Origin: Nocardioidaceae bacterium
Lineage (GTDB): Bacteria > Actinomycetota > Actinomycetes > Propionibacteriales > Nocardioidaceae
Reading direction: 5' to 3'
Length of the DNA stretch: 50,930 nucleotides
NCBI GenBank assembly: GCA_020636935.1
Contig: JACJWW010000014.1
Location: 1 to 50,930, forward strand
Shown here: positions 25,568-34,167 of the stretch, in pieces
Layout: the number at the start of each line of letters is the position of its first letter
Position numbering within the stretch: the first letter of the stretch is position 1
Notes under the pieces: model-generated
Told to the model about the DNA's origin: nothing
Seen by the model: only the letters and a program-made list of their open reading frames with translations
Database searches by the model: none
Made by a program: the position numbers and the translations under genes

Positions 25568-25597
25568 CTGAACCACCAAAGTGCGCCTGATTACGAT
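25568..25597 (+). promoter_or_regulatory. Predicted promoter for a leaderless aminotransferase mRNA
   Basis: CTGAAC (25568-25573), an 18-base spacer and TACGAT (25592-25597) place the likely transcription start at or next to the ATG at 25605, only 7 bases beyond the -10. No ribosome site precedes the ATG. Leaderless mRNAs are common in actinobacteria. Confidence 0.45.
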
Positions 25598-25604
25598 AGT
25601 CCTC

Positions 25605-26819
25605 ATGAGTGCATCCCAAGACAAGCCACGCGTATCCCGACTCATCGGAGGCATCGCCGAATCAGCCACCTTGAAGGTCGACGCGAAGGCGAAGGCGCTC
25701 AAGGCCGAGGGGCGACCGGTGATCGGCTATGGCGCCGGCGAACCCGACTTCCCGACACCCGACTATGTGGTTGCGGCTGCAGTGGCAGCATGCAGCGACC
25801 CCAAAAACCACCGTTACACCCCCGCTGCCGGTTTGCCAGAGCTGAAACAGGCGATCGCGACAAAGACAAAGCGGGACAGCGGCTTCGAGATCGACGCCAG
25901 CCAGGTGGTCGTCACCAATGGCGGCAAGCATGCGGTGTACGCCGCGTTCATGACCATCGTCGACCCGGGCGATGAAGTGATCCTGCCCGCGCCCTACTGG
26001 ACCACCTATCCCGAGGCAATCCGGTTGGCCGGTGGCGTCCCGGTAGAGGTGCTCGCTGATGAGACCCAGGACTACAAAGTCACCGTCGCCCAACTCGAGG
26101 CAGCCCGCACCGAGAAGACCAAGGCCCTGCTCTTCTGTTCACCGTCAAACCCCACCGGCTCGGTCTACAGCACCGCGGAGATCAAGGAGATCGGGGCGTG
26201 GCTGAAGGAGCACGGCATCTGGGTGATCACCGATGAGATCTATGAGCACCTGCTCTACGACGATGTCGACACCGGCTCGCTTCCGGTGCTGTGCCCCGGC
26301 CTACGAGACACCTGCATCGTGGTCAACGGGGTCGCCAAGACCTATGCGATGACCGGTTGGCGAGTGGGCTGGCTGATCGGCCCGCCTGATGTGGTCAAGG
26401 CCGCCACCAACTTCCAAAGTCACGCCACCTCCAATGTCGCCAATGTCGCGCAACGAGCCGCGATCGCTGCCGTCGAGGGAGACCTGAGTGCGGTTGATGA
26501 GATGAAGGTCGCCTTCGATCGGCGCCGCAAGACCATGGTGTCAATGCTCAACGAGATCGACGGTGTGGTCTGCCCAGTGCCACAGGGGGCCTTCTATTGC
26601 TATCCGTCGGTTAAGGGCCTGCTGGGCCGAGACATCGATGGGGCAGTAGCGACCAGCAGCGCCGAACTCGCCGAGATCTTCTTGGAGAAGGCCGAGGTGG
26701 CCGTCGTACCCGGTGAGGCCTTCGGCTCCCCAGGCTATGTGCGACTCTCCTATGCCCTTGGCGATGAAGACCTTGTGGAAGGCATCAGTCGGCTGCAGAA
26801 GTTGTTGGCCCAAGGGTGA
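25605..26819 (+). CDS. Pyridoxal-phosphate aminotransferase, aspartate type
   Basis: Transfers amino groups between aspartate (or a related amino acid) and 2-oxoglutarate; 404 residues, fold type I, subgroup I-gamma. Visible features: GAGEPDFPTPDYV substrate loop, NGGKHAVYAAF, PSNPTGSVYS, TDEIYEHLLYDD with the Asp and Tyr contacting the cofactor, VAKTYAMTGWRVGW with the catalytic Lys, and a late Arg in GYVRLSYA that binds the substrate carboxylate. The ATG at 25605 begins MSASQDKPRVSRL. Substrate choice (aspartate, or LL-diaminopimelate precursors) cannot be settled from sequence. The adenosine deaminase start overlaps its stop (GTGA), so the two are translationally coupled. Confidence 0.92.
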   Translation: MSASQDKPRVSRLIGGIAESATLKVDAKAKALKAEGRPVIGYGAGEPDFPTPDYVVAAAVAACSDPKNHRYTPAAGLPELKQAIATKTKRDSGFEIDASQVVVTNGGKHAVYAAFMTIVDPGDEVILPAPYWTTYPEAIRLAGGVPVEVLADETQDYKVTVAQLEAARTEKTKALLFCSPSNPTGSVYSTAEIKEIGAWLKEHGIWVITDEIYEHLLYDDVDTGSLPVLCPGLRDTCIVVNGVAKTYAMTGWRVGWLIGPPDVVKAATNFQSHATSNVANVAQRAAIAAVEGDLSAVDEMKVAFDRRRKTMVSMLNEIDGVVCPVPQGAFYCYPSVKGLLGRDIDGAVATSSAELAEIFLEKAEVAVVPGEAFGSPGYVRLSYALGDEDLVEGISRLQKLLAQG

Positions 26820-27874
26820 CCCAGCGCCGGGACCTCCGGTCGTTGCCAAAGGCCCATCTGCACCTGCATTTCACCGGGTCGATGCGGCACGAGACTCTGC
26901 TCGAGTTGGCTGCCCGCGATGGCCACCATCTGCCAGACGCCTTGGTCGATGATTGGCCACCGCAACTGTCTGCGTCTGATGAAAAGGGTTGGTTCCGCTT
27001 CCAACGTCTCTACGACATCGCTCGGTCAGTGTTGCGCACCGAAGGCGACGTACGCCGATTGGTGCTGGAGGCAGCTCAGGACGACCGCGCCGATGGCGCG
27101 GTCCGCACCGAGATCCAGGTCGATCCGAGCGGATATGCCGCCAAATTCGGTGGCATAACGGCCTTCACCGAATTGGTCCTGGATGCCGTGTCAGATGCCG
27201 CGGCGACAACGGGGCTAGACATGGCGGTCACGCTCGCGGCCAATCGCACGAGGCATCCCTTGGATGCTCGCGCACTGGCACGTCTCGCTGCGCAATACGC
27301 CGGACGAGGAGTGGTCGGTTTTGGGCTCTCCAACGACGAGCGCCGAGGCGACACTCTTGAGTTCGCAGGGGCATTCCGCATCGCCGACAGGGCCGGGCTG
27401 ATGCTGGCGCCCCATGCAGGCGAACTCCTCGGAGCGCAATCGGTGCGGACCTGCCTGGAGTCTTTGGGCGCCAACCGGCTCGGCCATGGCATCCGGGCGA
27501 GCGAAGACCCAGCCCTACTCGACGAGATCGCGAGCAGGGGCATCACCTTGGAGGTGTGCCCGGTGTCGAATGTCTCGCTGGGGGTCTACTCCGACCTCAG
27601 TTCTGTGCCGCTCCCCCAACTCATGGAAGCAGGGGTCAGTGTCGCGCTGGGGTCAGACGACCCGCTGCTCTTCGGCGCCCGACTGGCCAGTCAGTACGCC
27701 ACCATGCGGGCCGCCCACGAGCTCACCGACTCGCAGTTGGCCGAGCTCGCCAAGTCATCCGTCCACGGATCGACGGCCAGCCAGTCCGACAAGGACGTCT
27801 GGCTGCAAGATATCGACCAATGGCTGGCCGATGACCCTCAGGAGCCGCTGGCGACTTCCTTGGCCCACTTGTAG
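26816..27874 (+). CDS. Adenosine deaminase family protein
   Basis: Deaminates adenosine (or a related purine nucleoside) to inosine for purine salvage; 352 residues. The zinc-binding HLH is in AHLHLHFTGSM near residue 16, followed by HAGE near residue 200, LGHGIR and the SDDP catalytic/metal Asp block (VALGSDDPLLFG). The GTG start overlaps the aminotransferase stop by four bases. The 3' end overlaps the convergent acyl-CoA synthetase gene by 37 bases. Related subfamilies act on adenine or on modified nucleosides, so the exact substrate is uncertain. Confidence 0.88.
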   Translation: MTQRRDLRSLPKAHLHLHFTGSMRHETLLELAARDGHHLPDALVDDWPPQLSASDEKGWFRFQRLYDIARSVLRTEGDVRRLVLEAAQDDRADGAVRTEIQVDPSGYAAKFGGITAFTELVLDAVSDAAATTGLDMAVTLAANRTRHPLDARALARLAAQYAGRGVVGFGLSNDERRGDTLEFAGAFRIADRAGLMLAPHAGELLGAQSVRTCLESLGANRLGHGIRASEDPALLDEIASRGITLEVCPVSNVSLGVYSDLSSVPLPQLMEAGVSVALGSDDPLLFGARLASQYATMRAAHELTDSQLAELAKSSVHGSTASQSDKDVWLQDIDQWLADDPQEPLATSLAHL

Positions 27875-29499
27875 TTGGCCTTGCCAGCGGGAGTACGGCG
27901 TACTTCATCAACCACGTCGATGGAGCGTGGCAGTTTGTAGCCAGCAAGCATGGTGCGGCAGTGTGCCTGGATGTCTTCCAGAGTCGGAGTCGCCGCCCCA
28001 GCGCGCAAGGAGATCACGCCCGCGACCCGTTGTCCAAAGCCAGCATCATCAACACCCACCACGAGCGCATCGGTCACGTCAGGATGGGCTCTCAGCGCGG
28101 CCTCGACCTCTTCGGGGAAGACCTTCTCGCCCTTGGTGTTGATGCAACCCGAGCCACGACCAAGGAAGACGATGCTGCCGTCAGCCTCGATCCGACCCAT
28201 GTCACCCAGGAGCGAGGCCCTGCGACCATCGGCAAGGGTCACGAAGGTGCGCTCGGTCTTCTCGGGGTCTTTGTAATAGGCCAGAGGCACATTGCCGATG
28301 CGGGCGATCATGCCGATCTCCTCCGAGCCCGGCTCCAGGAAACTGCCGTCTTCACCCATGACTCCGGTGTTGACATTGGAGGGCATCCGCAAGGTGCCCT
28401 GCTCGTCGATGGTGAACTCGCCATCGTTGCCCGACTCTGAGGCGCCGAAGTTGTCACGGAAGTAGATGTCTGCCTTGATCTCAGCCATCCGATCGCGCAC
28501 CGCATTGGAGAAGATCGCCCCGCCGCTGGATACCGAGAAGAGAGAGGAGAAGTCGAGCTCATCCTTGAGCTCATGCATCTTGTCGGCGATCGGCGAGCCC
28601 ATGCCATCACCCACGATCACCAAGACCTGCACCTTGTATTTGTCGATCAGGCGCACGAGCTCCTCGGCATCGAACTGGCGAGTCATGATCCAGGTGGCAC
28701 CCAGGAAAAACATCGTGAACAGCGAGAACGACGCCGCACCGTGCATGAGTGGAGCGGCGTTGAGCATCACCATGCTGGGGAACTCAGCCGCGCCCTTGCC
28801 GAGCTCTTCGAGATTGCGGCGGGCGTCGCCGTACGGGTTGCCGCCCGAGAGCGGCTTCATGAAGAAGTCGTGGTGGCGCCACAAGACGCCCTTGGGATAG
28901 CCGGTGGTGCCTCCGGTGTACATGATGAAGTGCTCATCGCCGGTGCGCTCACCAAAGTCGTTTTGGTCGCCGAACTGGGAGTACTGATTGAAGTTGTGCA
29001 CGGTGACGCCTGCAGCCTGGGCGGCATCCTTGAGCGACTTCGTCGCATCTCCCAAGACCACCAATGCCTTGAGCTCAGGCAGTTGATCGACCAGCGTGGC
29101 CAACAAGTCTTGATGCTCAGGCAACTCGACCACAATGACCTTCGAGTCAGAGTCATGCATGATGTGGTGCAACTCCGGCCCGGTGTAGCGATAGTTGACG
29201 TTGACCGCGGGGGCACCGATCTTGATCAACGAGACGATGGAGATCAGGTGCTCCATGCTGTTCATCAAGTACAGGGCCACATGGTCGCCCTTGTCGACAC
29301 CTAGGTCGGCGAAGAAGTGCGCCAACTTGTTGGCCTCGGCATCGAGCTCTGCGTAGGTGAGTTGCTGGTCACCAAAGATGATGGCCGTGCGATCAGGCAC
29401 TGCTGCAGCCACGGCCTCAAAGGCGTCGGCGAGGTTGAACTGGATCTCGGTGTCTCGGCTGGCCCCCATCGTGGTGCCACCGGTGATTTGTTCGGTCAT
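27838..29499 (-). CDS. Acyl-CoA synthetase (AMP-forming, ANL superfamily)
   Basis: Activates a carboxylic acid, probably a fatty acid, to its CoA thioester through an acyl-adenylate; 553 residues. The phosphate-binding loop is MYTGGTTGYPKG. A later motif is GASESGN. The C-terminal domain has the hinge region GRGSGCINTKGEKVFPEEVE and the adenylation Lys in TPAGKANYKW. The ATG at 29499 has AAGGA 7 bases upstream. The sequence resembles the FadD group of actinobacteria; chain length and sterol versus fatty acid preference are unknown. It is divergent from the small membrane protein gene and convergent with adenosine deaminase. Confidence 0.9.
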   Translation of the reverse strand: MTEQITGGTTMGASRDTEIQFNLADAFEAVAAAVPDRTAIIFGDQQLTYAELDAEANKLAHFFADLGVDKGDHVALYLMNSMEHLISIVSLIKIGAPAVNVNYRYTGPELHHIMHDSDSKVIVVELPEHQDLLATLVDQLPELKALVVLGDATKSLKDAAQAAGVTVHNFNQYSQFGDQNDFGERTGDEHFIMYTGGTTGYPKGVLWRHHDFFMKPLSGGNPYGDARRNLEELGKGAAEFPSMVMLNAAPLMHGAASFSLFTMFFLGATWIMTRQFDAEELVRLIDKYKVQVLVIVGDGMGSPIADKMHELKDELDFSSLFSVSSGGAIFSNAVRDRMAEIKADIYFRDNFGASESGNDGEFTIDEQGTLRMPSNVNTGVMGEDGSFLEPGSEEIGMIARIGNVPLAYYKDPEKTERTFVTLADGRRASLLGDMGRIEADGSIVFLGRGSGCINTKGEKVFPEEVEAALRAHPDVTDALVVGVDDAGFGQRVAGVISLRAGAATPTLEDIQAHCRTMLAGYKLPRSIDVVDEVRRTPAGKANYKWAKEVASGS

Positions 29500-29619
29500 T
29501 TTGAATCCTTGAGGCTCGTGTGACGGAGTACCCCGAACCCTAGCCGACGGTGTGAAGCAGGACACATCCAGATGTCGGCACTCTTCTCTTCGCAGGCCGA
29601 CCTACTGGATAATGGAGCC

Positions 29620-30252
29620 ATGACCAACTATCCGGGCGAGCCCGTCAACCCAGCCGACCAGCCCAGTCCAACCCCTGCAGGGGCAGACGAACCCACCCAA
29701 GAAGTTGGCTATTGGCAGTCACAAGAGCAGGGCAGTGAGCCGACTGCTGCCTATGAGCAATCGGCGCCAGTATGGAATCCCACGTCTCAGCAGCCCTACG
29801 GCAGCGTGCCACCAGTCGTCCCGCCTCCGGCCCCGATGGCAGCGTCCGGCGGACAGCCACCCATGCCACCGCCGGCTTCGCCGTACACCCAGCAGCCCTA
29901 CGGCCAGGTGCCTCCGGCCGTCACGCCGGGCTATTCACCCGTGCAGGTGCCGGTGTTGCCCCAAGCCAACACTGCATTGATCATCGGTGTGATCGCGTTG
30001 GCCGGCGCGTTTGTCTGCTTCTTGCCGATCTTCGCGAGCCCCTTCGCGTGGATTTCTGGCACCAAAGCGATCAATGCGGTGAAGGCAAGCAATGGCCAAT
30101 ATCGTGGCGAGACCGAGGCCCGGATCGGCCAAGTGCTTGGCATCATCGGCACGGTGCTATTGGCCTTGGCCATTGTCGGCACGGTGGTCTTCTTCGTTCT
30201 CCTAGCGGGGATAGCTGGCCAGAGCGCGTACTTTGGAGTGGTCAACACCTGA
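29620..30252 (+). CDS. Pro-rich small membrane protein (DUF4190-like)
   Basis: A 210-residue protein of unknown function. Residues 1-120 are disordered and rich in Pro, Gln, Ala and Tyr, with repeated QQPYG motifs. Two membrane helices follow (TALIIGVIALAGAFVCFLPIFA and VLGIIGTVLLALAIVGTVVFF) around a short loop, IKAINAVKAS-like. The tail-then-two-helices layout is typical of actinobacterial DUF4190 proteins. A GATAAT hexamer (29608-29613) lies just 6 bases before the ATG, so the mRNA may be leaderless. No partner gene is evident. Confidence 0.75.
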   Translation: MTNYPGEPVNPADQPSPTPAGADEPTQEVGYWQSQEQGSEPTAAYEQSAPVWNPTSQQPYGSVPPVVPPPAPMAASGGQPPMPPPASPYTQQPYGQVPPAVTPGYSPVQVPVLPQANTALIIGVIALAGAFVCFLPIFASPFAWISGTKAINAVKASNGQYRGETEARIGQVLGIIGTVLLALAIVGTVVFFVLLAGIAGQSAYFGVVNT

Positions 30253-30285
30253 GCTCGCCTATCCAGGCGAACTCTCAGGCCTCAG

Positions 30286-31320
30286 TCACAACTCCAAGCC
30301 GACCAAGGACGGCTCGTTATCCAGGCGCACCCCAAATCGCTTCTGCACACCAGCCCGGATCTCTTGGGCTAGAGCAATCACCTCTGCAGCGCTGGCACCC
30401 CCCTGGTTGGTGAGCGCGAGAGTGTGCTTCGTCGAGACGCGAGCGTGAGTCGAGCCATAGCCCTTGGTGAAGCCAGCCTGCTCGATCAGCCAAGCAGCGC
30501 TCAGCTTCACCTGCCCCCCAGCCACGGGCCAGGAGCGAGCCCCCGCCGGCACCATGTCGGCACCCACGACCGGGTTGACGAAGAACGAGCCGGTACTCCA
30601 TGTGTCGGGGTCAGCAGGGTCTACGACCATTCCCTTGGCCCGACGTAGGCCCAGCACAGCTTCACGTACGGCGCCCAAGTCGGCGCGCTGCCCCGGCTCC
30701 ACCCCAAGGCTTCGCGCGAGTTCGTCGTAGCCGATTGGGGCGCTGAGGTCACCCATCTTCAACTGGAAGGTGACATTGAGGACCACGAAGCGACCGCGCT
30801 CACGCTTGAAGATGCTGTTGCGATAGCCGAAGCCGCAATCTGCCGCGGCAAAAGTGCGGACTTGCTGGTCGGCGCGGTCGAAGGTGCGCACCCGAGCAAT
30901 CGTCTGGGCGACCTCCTGGCCGTAGGCACCAATGTTTTGGATGGGCGCAGCACCAACCCGGCCCGGGATGCCCGACAAGGCTTCGATGCCGACCCATTGA
31001 CGGCGTACGGCGTTGGCGACGAAGTCATCCCAGACCATGCCCGCCGCGATGTCGGCCAAGACTCCGCCGCACATGGCCATGTTTGACTCGCAGTCATCGG
31101 CATCAACCTTCATCCCAGACGTGCGCACGGCCACGACTCGACCTTCGAAGGGCTCGTCTGCGGCAATCAGATTGCTGCCATCACCCAGCACGAGAAGTGG
31201 GATGCCGGCAGCGTCGGCACTGCGCACGGCTGCGATCAACTCCGCCTCATCGGTGGCCTCGGCGAAGTCGGTGATCGGCCCCCCGACCTGGGTCGTGGTG
31301 AGCTCGGCGAAGGAAGTCAT
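30286..31320 (-). CDS. murB: UDP-N-acetylenolpyruvoylglucosamine reductase MurB
   Basis: Reduces UDP-GlcNAc-enolpyruvate to UDP-MurNAc with NADPH and FAD, in peptidoglycan synthesis. The 344-residue protein is type I. FAD-binding features are VLGDGSNLIAAD and SGIPGRVGAAPIQNIGAYGQE; the catalytic Ser lies in STGSFFVNPVV; HARVSTKHTLALTN follows near the C-terminus. The ATG at 31320 has no clear ribosome site. It follows rpmG and its terminator by 77 bases on the same strand. Confidence 0.96.
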   Translation of the reverse strand: MTSFAELTTTQVGGPITDFAEATDEAELIAAVRSADAAGIPLLVLGDGSNLIAADEPFEGRVVAVRTSGMKVDADDCESNMAMCGGVLADIAAGMVWDDFVANAVRRQWVGIEALSGIPGRVGAAPIQNIGAYGQEVAQTIARVRTFDRADQQVRTFAAADCGFGYRNSIFKRERGRFVVLNVTFQLKMGDLSAPIGYDELARSLGVEPGQRADLGAVREAVLGLRRAKGMVVDPADPDTWSTGSFFVNPVVGADMVPAGARSWPVAGGQVKLSAAWLIEQAGFTKGYGSTHARVSTKHTLALTNQGGASAAEVIALAQEIRAGVQKRFGVRLDNEPSLVGLEL

Positions 31321-31346
31321 CAGGTCTGAAGATTACCGGGCAAGCG

Positions 31347-31378
31347 AAACGGCCTCCAGATCAATGATCCAGAGGCCG
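31347..31378 (-). terminator. Terminator after rpmG
   Basis: On the minus strand CGGCCTC...GAGGCCG (31350-31378) forms a stem that continues inward through two G-U pairs to GATC-ATT-GATC, then TTTCG follows. It begins 20 bases after the rpmG stop and precedes murB. Confidence 0.75.
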
Positions 31379-31397
31379 CCCGCAAGTTGGCAACAGC

Positions 31398-31568
31398 TCA
31401 GCGCGTCTCGCGGTGAGCTGTGTGCTTGCGACAACGAGGACAGAACTTGTTCATCTCCATGCGATCTGGATCGTTGCGGCGATTCTTCTTGGTGATGTAG
31501 TTGCGCTCTTTGCAATCCACGCAGGCCAAGGTGATCTTGGGGCGTACATCTGAACTCTTGCTGGCCAC
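31398..31568 (-). CDS. rpmG: Ribosomal protein bL33, zinc-binding form
   Basis: Small 50S protein of 56 residues, read directly from the sequence: starts (GTG)ASKSSDVRPKITLACVDC and ends KHTAHRETR. The two CxxC pairs (CVDC and CPRC) mark the zinc-binding C+ paralogue. AAGG lies 9 bases before the GTG. It follows tRNA-Met and tRNA-Thr on the same strand and has its own terminator, the order common in actinobacteria. Confidence 0.95.
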   Translation of the reverse strand: MASKSSDVRPKITLACVDCKERNYITKKNRRNDPDRMEMNKFCPRCRKHTAHRETR

Positions 31569-31606
31569 TGTCGTGCCTTCTTCCTGCTCTACTTCGTATC
31601 TATGTC

Positions 31607-31683
31607 TGGTAGCGGGAGCGGGGCTCGATCCCGCGACCTCACGATTATGAGTCGTGCGCTCTAACCAACTGAGCTATCCCGCC
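31607..31683 (-). tRNA. tRNA-Met (anticodon CAT), CCA encoded
   Basis: A 77-base cloverleaf with acceptor GGCGGGA/TCCCGCT (first pair G-U), anticodon loop CTCATAA closed by CACGA/TCGTG, T-loop ATCGAGC, discriminator A and an encoded CCA (31607-31609). Elongator Met is most likely from its position between tRNA-Thr and rpmG; a lysidine-modified Ile tRNA has the same anticodon but usually a different acceptor. Confidence 0.93.
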
Positions 31684-31736
31684 CTTGGGCTCTCGCACAT
31701 CGCCGCGGGAACCCGCACTGACGAGGAGATTCCCCG

Positions 31737-31809
31737 AGCCCCTTTACGGAATCGAACCGTAGACCTTCTCCTTACCATGGAGACGCTCTGCCGACTGAGC
31801 TAAAGGGGC
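31737..31809 (-). tRNA. tRNA-Thr (anticodon GGT)
   Basis: A 73-base cloverleaf: acceptor GCCCCTT/AAGGGGC, discriminator T, anticodon loop ATGGTAA closed by TCTCC/GGAGA (anticodon GGT) and T-loop TTCGATT. No CCA is encoded. It lies 53 bases upstream of tRNA-Met, probably in one transcript with rpmG. Confidence 0.95.
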
Positions 31810-31908
31810 GTGGGCTGCTGTTGGATGAGTCCATCTTGAGCAACCACACAGTGGCCGTTGAGCCGACGAGTAGCTTACACAGCCAGCCGACGATCCTGAA
31901 ATCCGGCG

Positions 31909-33348
31909 CTAGATCTGGTCCTGGATGCGGCGGAAGGGCAGGGCCTCTTCGAGCTCATATGACAACTCCAGCAGGGTGCGTTCGCCACCGCGCCCACCAC
32001 TCAACATCAGGCCGATCGGCAGACCTCGTTTGTCGGTGGCCAAGGGCAATGACACCGCGGGGTCACCGGTCGCATTGGCCAAGGGGGTGAAGGCAACCCA
32101 GTCCATCAGCTTCTCGATCACAGTCTCGTAGTCCTGAGCGGGGTCGAGCCAGCCCAACTCAGGGGTCACGTGAGCCAGGGTCGGGGAGAGCACTGCGTCG
32201 TATTGGCGGAAGAACTGCGCGCTGCCAATGCGTGAAGCCTTGAGCCGGGCAATCACCACGGGCAGTTTGGCGAGGTTCTTCTGTGCCCTCTTGGCCAAGC
32301 CACGAGTCAAGTTGCTGTCTTGAGTCTTGTCGAAGGGTGCCCCCATCGACCGCTTGCCATTGACCTCAATCGCCAATGCCATCAGCGCCCAATAGGTCAA
32401 GAAGTCTTCTTGGAAGGTGCCGGGCACGAAGGGCACCACCTCTTCGACCGTGTGCCCCATGCTCTCCAGCAGGTGGCCGGTGCTGCGCACGGCATCACGG
32501 ATCTCCTGATCGCTGTCACGCTCGATCGAATCGGTCAGCAAGCCGATCCGCAAGCGCTTCTTGCTCGGCCCAGTCACATCACCGATCGGCGCCAACCGGT
32601 GCCGCCGATAGCGCCTCTCGATCTCACGCAAATAGGCAGCCGTGTCTCGCACCGAGCGAGTCACGACTCCATCTGACACGATCTGCACCGGCATCTCACG
32701 CAGCATCTTGTCTTGCGGAGTGCGGCCCCGACTGGGCTTGAAGCCGACCAGCCCGTTGCAGGCAGCCGGGATCCGGATCGAGCCGCCACCGTCGTTGGCG
32801 TGTGAGATCGGCACTGCCCCCGCTGCGACGAGTACGGCGGACCCTGCCGAGGAGGCGCCGCTGGAGTGCGCCGTACTCCAGGCGTTGTGGACGTCTTCTT
32901 CGTCGATGAACTCCGCACTGGCCGAAAAGCCGTATTCGGACAGGCGAGTCTTGCCCAAAACTGTGATCCCGGCCCCCTTGAAGGCCGCTGCATAGTCGCC
33001 GTCGGCCTCCTTCGGGGCTGAAGTGAACGCCCGGGATCCGTGCTGACTGGGCAGGCCGGCAACATCGCTGTTGTCCTTGACGAAGCCAGGGATGCCGGAG
33101 AAGTAGCCCGAAGTAGGGGCGATGCTCTCCTTACGGGCCAACTCGAAACGCTCAGCAGCCACAGCCGCCAGGATTGGGTCTACCTGCTCCACCCGAGCGA
33201 TGGCCGCATCGACGACCTCACTTCGTGAGACTCGCCCAGCATTGATCTCCTCGACCAGGCCTACGGCATCATGATCGCCGAGCGCATCGTCGGTGAAGGC
33301 GTGGACATGTTTGCGAGCAGGCGTCGCAGGTCGCTTGGGGACAGGCAT
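31909..33348 (-). CDS. Amidase (amidase signature family)
   Basis: Hydrolyses a C-N amide bond; 479 residues. The Ser-cisSer-Lys triad is visible: Lys in GFVKDNSDV near residue 90, and Ser residues in SSGASSAGSAVLVAAG, a variant of the usual GGSSGGSA. The first motif is followed by HANDGGGSIRIPAACNGLVGFKPSRGR, which fits the family well. The physiological substrate is unknown; it is too far from gatB or gatC to be GatA, and lacks close resemblance to it. It is the last of a run of minus-strand genes, 63 bases after the deacetylase gene. Confidence 0.88.
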   Translation of the reverse strand: MPVPKRPATPARKHVHAFTDDALGDHDAVGLVEEINAGRVSRSEVVDAAIARVEQVDPILAAVAAERFELARKESIAPTSGYFSGIPGFVKDNSDVAGLPSQHGSRAFTSAPKEADGDYAAAFKGAGITVLGKTRLSEYGFSASAEFIDEEDVHNAWSTAHSSGASSAGSAVLVAAGAVPISHANDGGGSIRIPAACNGLVGFKPSRGRTPQDKMLREMPVQIVSDGVVTRSVRDTAAYLREIERRYRRHRLAPIGDVTGPSKKRLRIGLLTDSIERDSDQEIRDAVRSTGHLLESMGHTVEEVVPFVPGTFQEDFLTYWALMALAIEVNGKRSMGAPFDKTQDSNLTRGLAKRAQKNLAKLPVVIARLKASRIGSAQFFRQYDAVLSPTLAHVTPELGWLDPAQDYETVIEKLMDWVAFTPLANATGDPAVSLPLATDKRGLPIGLMLSGGRGGERTLLELSYELEEALPFRRIQDQI

Positions 33349-33411
33349 GAAGTCACCATAACTGCGTGCGCCACACCCGGCACGCGACGCCCTGTCGCGG
33401 TCTAGCGGCGC

Positions 33412-34155
33412 TCAGTCACCCCAGCCCATCGGGAACACCTCGAAGGCAACCGCATATTTGGCGCCCATCCGGGCCCCTACGGGCCGGGCGATGCCCTCCA
33501 AGAACTCCTCAGGGTCCCAGCCCTCCCAACCCAAACCGTCGATATAGGCCCGATGGGCCTGGAGTGAGCGCACTCCGGCAGCAAAACTGTCGGTGGTGTC
33601 CACACCGTGGGTGGCCTTTGGTGACCCTGACACCCACACCTCACGCACCCCACCCCAAGGCTCGAGCCCATCTGTGAGCTGCTCCGGGAAAACCCACCGG
33701 TTACCCGCATCACGAACTGCATCAAGCACGGCTTTGCCCACGGCGATGTGATCGGCCTGATTGAGATTGGAGCCACCGAAGGTCTCATGGTGATTAATGG
33801 TCAAGACGATCTCGGGGCGGTGTCGCCGCACCACTTCAGCCAAGGCTCGCCGCAGCGGCACGCCGTACTCCAAGATGCCGTCGGGCAGTCGCAGGAAGTC
33901 GCAGGTATCGACGCCAACCTCGGCGCAGGCCTCGAGCTGCTCCTTCTCCCGCAGCGGACCGCACTCGTCTGGATGCATCGCGTCGATGCCGGCTTCACCT
34001 GAGGTCACCATGCAATAGGTCACCGACTTGCCCTGGGAGGTCCAGCGCGCGACTGCGGAGCCTGCGCCATACTCCATGTCGTCGGGGTGGGCCACGATCG
34101 CGAGCGCGCGATCCCAGTTTTCGGGCAGAAGCTCCAGGCTTGGGATTTCATTCAT
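33412..34155 (-). CDS. PIG-L/LmbE family deacetylase
   Basis: A zinc-dependent N-acetylglucosaminyl deacetylase-like enzyme of 247 residues. The signature AHPDDMEYGAGSA (His23, Asp25, Asp26) gives metal-binding and catalytic residues, and the second His lies in NQADHIAVGKAV. In actinobacteria this family includes MshB and Mca of mycothiol metabolism, and the length and pattern would also suit other GlcNAc conjugates, so I do not assign a symbol. It lies 12 bases after lrgB and may be co-transcribed with tag, lrgA and lrgB. Confidence 0.82.
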   Translation of the reverse strand: MNEIPSLELLPENWDRALAIVAHPDDMEYGAGSAVARWTSQGKSVTYCMVTSGEAGIDAMHPDECGPLREKEQLEACAEVGVDTCDFLRLPDGILEYGVPLRRALAEVVRRHRPEIVLTINHHETFGGSNLNQADHIAVGKAVLDAVRDAGNRWVFPEQLTDGLEPWGGVREVWVSGSPKATHGVDTTDSFAAGVRSLQAHRAYIDGLGWEGWDPEEFLEGIARPVGARMGAKYAVAFEVFPMGWGD

Positions 34156-34167
34156 GTTTTGAGCATC

